Shown here: piece by piece, positions 62,401-64,000 of the stretch
Position numbering within the stretch: position 1 is the first letter of the stretch
How the letters are laid out: each line of letters begins with the position of its first letter
From: Crotophaga sulcirostris
Lineage: Eukaryota > Chordata > Aves > Cuculiformes > Crotophagidae
Assembly: GCA_013397455.1 (NCBI GenBank)
Contig: VYZB01000135.1
Span: 1 to 64,000 of the forward strand
Length of the DNA stretch: 64,000 nucleotides
Direction: 5' to 3'
Position numbers and translations under genes: made by a program
Notes under the pieces: generated by a model
What the model was told of the DNA's origin: nothing
Database searches by the model: none
Seen by the model: the letters and a program-made list of their open reading frames with translations, nothing else

Positions 62401-63820
62401 GTTCTAGTAATGCATGGGGAGAGCCTTCCTGCTTGTGGCCAGAGAGCTTTCCAGAAGATGGGTCAAATTAAAGACTAATTCAAAAGTGCCTGTTATTTAC
62501 CAGAGAGGTCTCTTGGATATCATATTAAAAAGGCATTTTTCTTTTCCTTTAAAAAGAAAAAAAATAACTCAAGAGTATTTAGTCATTGGTCTTTCATACG
62601 TTTATATAAATGCATATATTTTAGTATTGCTGTTGTTATTTACATGTTTCCAGGCACACATCAATTCTTTTTCCAACGAGCTCTCTCTACACAATCATTG
62701 CTGGTCAGGACTGTAAGCTGAAGCTTCGGCAAGACAGATCTCTGTTAGACCTCACCTGGACCTTTTTATGAGGTCTTGCTACATGCAATAGATGCATGAA
62801 AGCTGCAAATCTTGTATGGGCTACCAAGCAAGGAGCTAGATGAGGCAAAATCTAGAGGTCTACCCCTTGCAACTTTATTTGGGGTATAAGACTGACACAG
62901 ATTAAAGGGTCTGAAATTTATAAACCATCAACTATCTACCCATTCAAGATTAGGCACACAAGCAGGTTTATGGAATTTGCCTTGGGTTGCAGTGAGGGCC
63001 TACTCTCCAGCCAATGTGTGGCCCCCAGCCTCTCCTAGCCTGCCCACTCCCTGCTCTACATGCATCCCTGTCCCCCTGGCCCAGAACTGTAGTCAGTCAA
63101 CCTTATGGCCAGCACACATGAATGTTGCACAACTGCAAAAGCTGAGGGTCCTAAAACTCACTGTCTTTGCAGATCAGGCAGATTATCCTCACACCATGTT
63201 GTTGGCATAAGCTGAAGGCAATAACATAGCTATTAAAATATTTTGCCACTGAAACATGTTTCTTTTCATCCCTTTCCAAAATCCCAAGGGCCAGTAGACA
63301 CTATTATATGCTAAATATTCCCCAAGTACAGCACAGACCAAGTTTCTACAGCCATGCACACAAAAGAGCCCTTAGAAAAGGGGCATTCATGTGCTGACAC
63401 ACTTGGCCATAACAGTGATCACATAAAGACAATCCTGTATCAGCAAGACATTAAAAATTCTGGAAGCCAACAAAGATCACAAAGCACAAGAACTCTGACC
63501 ACCCTATGCCTAAGGGAGTGAGACTTTGGGAAGTAGAGGATTGTTGCCATGATATCGATGAGCGCAATGGCACCCAAGGACTGACCCTGCCAGCAAATTC
63601 TGGCAGCTTAACTCTATTCATGCGTCAGCAGAATAAATGCCCCGAGCCTTACCAACCCAGCTGTGGTGTAGGATCCCAAGAATACCCAAAATAGAAGCCA
63701 GTCTGCACGGCTGCATTTTGGAAAAAGACACAGGGTTTGGGATGGTTGCTGTTATTCTTCTGATATGTTATCACTTTAGCCAAAATCAGAAAGACAAACA
63801 CAAAATGTTGTCATGATATG
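59495..63820. other. Noncoding sequence, nothing identified
   Basis: 59500-59580 is locally GC-richer. 60780-61900 is strongly AT-rich. Open frames are at most about 100 codons (62414-62716 plus), with no domain. No repeat family, RNA gene or promoter was recognised. Confidence 0.5.
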
Positions 63821-63853
63821 ACAGCAGTGGTTCTCATTTGCTCCCCTTTGCAG

Positions 63854-63913
63854 CTGGTACCGTTTAAAGAAGCTGGATGAAGGCTGTGAGCCTGTTTTCT
63901 GTTAGTAAATAAA
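63854..63913 (+). other. Weak candidate terminal exon
   Basis: A good acceptor-like tract (ctcatttgctcccctttgcag, AG at 63852-63853) is followed by an open stretch in one frame reading WYRLKKLDEGCEPVFC to a TAG at 63903-63905, and AATAAA at 63908-63913. The polyadenylation signal overlaps the region just after the stop, which is closer than usual. No protein family is recognised. A noncoding RNA exon or chance are both possible. Confidence 0.12.
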
Positions 63914-64000
63914 AGCAGCATCTACTGGGACTTGATTAGCCTGCATCAGGACTGGATTGTTTCAATGAAATAAAACTTATGTAGAAAGAGATTCCTAATA

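Noticed and set aside
1..64000. CRISPR arrays, bacterial operons, phage genes or integrated viral genes
   Set aside because: No regularly spaced repeats, no ribosome-binding sites with long open frames, no LTR pairs and no viral protein motifs were seen. The repeat content is vertebrate.

Overview
This window reads as nuclear DNA from a bird: AT-rich, repeat-poor and, as far as I can see, without a protein-coding gene. The organism call rests on CR1 LINE tails. Two sit at 147-226 and 500-572, one at 39097-39149, and a reverse-oriented one at 59363-59490. All carry the avian-type 3' end in which a 'ttggac..gatgatct.agag..ctttccaa' core is followed by a short run of 8-bp units. There are no Alu, B1/B2 or L1-type sequences. 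Crocodilians and turtles also carry CR1 and I cannot formally exclude them, but repeat density is very low and the tails are short, as in birds.

No open reading frame exceeds about 130 codons. None shows a recognisable domain, and none is joined to others by convincing splice sites over a long distance. I therefore annotate no CDS. The window is either a gene desert or the interior of a very long intron. Two short stretches, at 36091-36150 and 63854-63905, follow good acceptor-like sequences and run into AATAAA signals. They are listed only as weak candidate terminal exons.

Layout. 1-600: T-rich low complexity and a pair of near-identical CR1 tails. 3.8-8 kb: unique sequence dense in homeodomain-type TAATTA motifs, with a G-quadruplex motif and a CCAT repeat at 5.0-5.24 kb. 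9.5-10.6 kb: old MIR-like fragments. 17.8-18.1 kb: an ancient CR1-like fragment. 24.0-24.9 kb: an enhancer-like stretch, then a small palindromic MITE. 25.8-26.0 kb: a 203-bp CpG-rich element with 17-bp terminal inverted repeats of hAT type and a degenerate 8-bp target-site duplication, the clearest mobile element here. 33-36 kb: an enhancer-like block and a second MITE with related ends. 39-43.4 kb: a CR1 tail, palindromic amniote elements, an ancient CR1-like fragment and an enhancer-like block. 50.7 kb: another palindromic element. 54.9-58.8 kb: enhancer-like blocks and an 18-base G tract. 59-64 kb: a MIR-like fragment, a CR1 fragment and then mostly featureless sequence.

If the window has a function it is probably cis-regulatory. 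Several blocks with developmental-type transcription-factor motifs look like conserved noncoding elements. That is an inference from composition and motifs; only alignment to other vertebrates can establish it. I did not find a convincing previously undescribed system. The most distinctive items are the hAT-type insertion and the set of small palindromic elements.
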